Positions 63,456 through 64,000 of a DNA stretch of 64,000 nucleotides are shown here, piece by piece (within the stretch, counting starts at the first letter, position 1; every line of letters starts with the position of its first letter). The stretch covers positions 124,001 to 188,000 of the forward strand of contig JADGDR010000006.1 in assembly GCA_016744795.1 (NCBI GenBank), written 5' to 3'. Origin of the DNA: Sulfurospirillum sp. Lineage in GTDB: Bacteria; Campylobacterota; Campylobacteria; Campylobacterales; Sulfurospirillaceae. The notes under the pieces were generated by a model. The model had not been told where the DNA came from. It searched no databases and saw only the letters and a program-made list of their open reading frames with translations. The translations under genes and the position numbers were made by a program.

Positions 63456-64000
63456 ATGTATACTTTAAAACAAAAAAATTGGAAAATTAGCGAAAATGAA
63501 ATTACTAGTGAAAATCTTTTTAATAAAAGGAGAGATTTTTTAAAACTTGGAGCTGCTGCACTTGTCTCATCATCTGTAGTTGCTGAAAAATTAGCTGCTG
63601 TTGAGAGTGTTAAAAGAGCATCATTAGATTTCAAAAAAACATTATATGGCAAAGATTTAGAGTTGAATAGTTTTGATCAAGCGAGTACATACAATAATTT
63701 TTATGAATTTTCTTTAAAAAAAGATGCCCCTGCTAAATTAGCACATACTCTAAAACCAAATCCTTGGGATATAGAAATACATGGTGAAGTACAAAAGCCT
63801 ATGCATATTAGTTTAGATGATATCGTAAGCTCATACCCTCTTGAAGAGAGGATTTATAGGTTTCGTTGTGTTGAGGGTTGGAGTATGGTTGTCCCTTGGA
63901 TAGGCGTTACCCTAGCTCATTTAATAAAAAAAGCAAAACCAACTTCAAAAGCAAAGTATGTTAAGTTTACTACTATGCTTGACCCAGAAATGTTCCCAGA
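63456..64000 (+). CDS. msrP: MsrP (YedY) molybdoenzyme catalytic subunit, N-terminal part (cut by window edge)
   Basis: Open from ATG at 63456 (ATAAGGAG upstream) to the right edge, about 181 residues. A twin-arginine signal is present (KRRDFLKLGAAALVSSSVVA, residues about 25-44), though with a long preceding stretch. The mature part matches MsrP: ELNSFDQASTYNNFYEF, PNPWDIEIHGEVQKPM and YRFRCVEGWSMVVPWIG, with the molybdenum-ligand Cys. MsrP repairs oxidised methionine in periplasmic proteins using quinol electrons through MsrQ, whose gene would be expected just past the edge. Confidence 0.92.
   Translation, partial: MYTLKQKNWKISENEITSENLFNKRRDFLKLGAAALVSSSVVAEKLAAVESVKRASLDFKKTLYGKDLELNSFDQASTYNNFYEFSLKKDAPAKLAHTLKPNPWDIEIHGEVQKPMHISLDDIVSSYPLEERIYRFRCVEGWSMVVPWIGVTLAHLIKKAKPTSKAKYVKFTTMLDPEMFP

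Noticed and set aside
1-64000. CRISPR arrays or rRNA genes
   Set aside because: No regularly spaced repeats with unique spacers and no rRNA-like sequence were seen in the window.

Overview
The window is AT-rich (about one third GC by eye) and reads as a mesophilic chromosome of the Campylobacterota, most like Sulfurimonas or its relatives. The evidence is the histidine kinases with an HQWRQPL H-box, the fused ResB-CcsA cytochrome c maturation protein, the DctPQM and LivKHMGF systems, the Campylobacterota-type porin, and a tmRNA encoding the tag ANNSNYRPAYAVA. This is inference from gene content; no database was searched.

Layout. (1) 1-2207, minus strand: a lipid-transport cluster (mlaA, mlaC and an RND/MMPL protein cut by the window edge). 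(2) About 2240-12876: an AT-rich genomic island inserted at the 3' end of ssrA. A 16-base near-perfect repeat of the tmRNA end lies at 2240-2255 and a P4-type integrase sits next to ssrA. Cargo: an IS256-like element with a frameshifted transposase; a three-gene GHKL ATPase / STAS-like / PIN operon; an HNH gene read through two in-frame TGA codons; the remains of a second integrase; and an AAA-TOPRIM(DUF4435) ATPase beside an Mrr-type nuclease. This is the accessory, probably anti-phage, part of the window. (3) 12864-13249: ssrA. (4) 13373-25848: a lipoprotein, a Cache-domain two-component system, its likely target the DctPQM TRAP transporter, a porin, a cytochrome c and the branched-chain amino acid ABC transporter LivKHMGF. 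(5) 26012-30191: CcsBA, a small membrane protein and five tRNA genes (Lys, Glu, Val, Asp, Lys in transcription order). (6) 30288-50707: mostly housekeeping genes in tight overlapping operons (cinA, ileS, gatA, guaB, metX, xseB, murC, mutS2, dapE, ridA, mqo). (7) 50700-63354: signalling and glycerate use: CheX and two-component proteins, a GntP permease, glycerate kinase and pyruvate kinase, then a STAS / NIT-chemoreceptor / SpoIIE partner-switching operon. (8) 63456 to the edge: the molybdoenzyme MsrP.

How the parts work together. The Dct, glycerate and Liv modules import C4-dicarboxylates, glycerate and amino acids. Two of them sit beside sensor kinases whose periplasmic domains could detect the substrate. 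Glycerate would be phosphorylated and reach pyruvate by way of the neighbouring pyruvate kinase. The core region is also sprinkled with a 12-14 base palindrome (TTTACATGTAAA), found in genes and between them. I found seven exact 12-mers and about fifteen near copies, and none in the island. It resembles a highly iterated palindrome, and between genes it builds hairpins.

The strongest candidates for an undescribed system are the GHKL/STAS-like/PIN operon (4459-6197) and the fused ATPase-DUF4435 plus Mrr pair (8451-11491). The iterated palindrome is the strongest non-coding signal.
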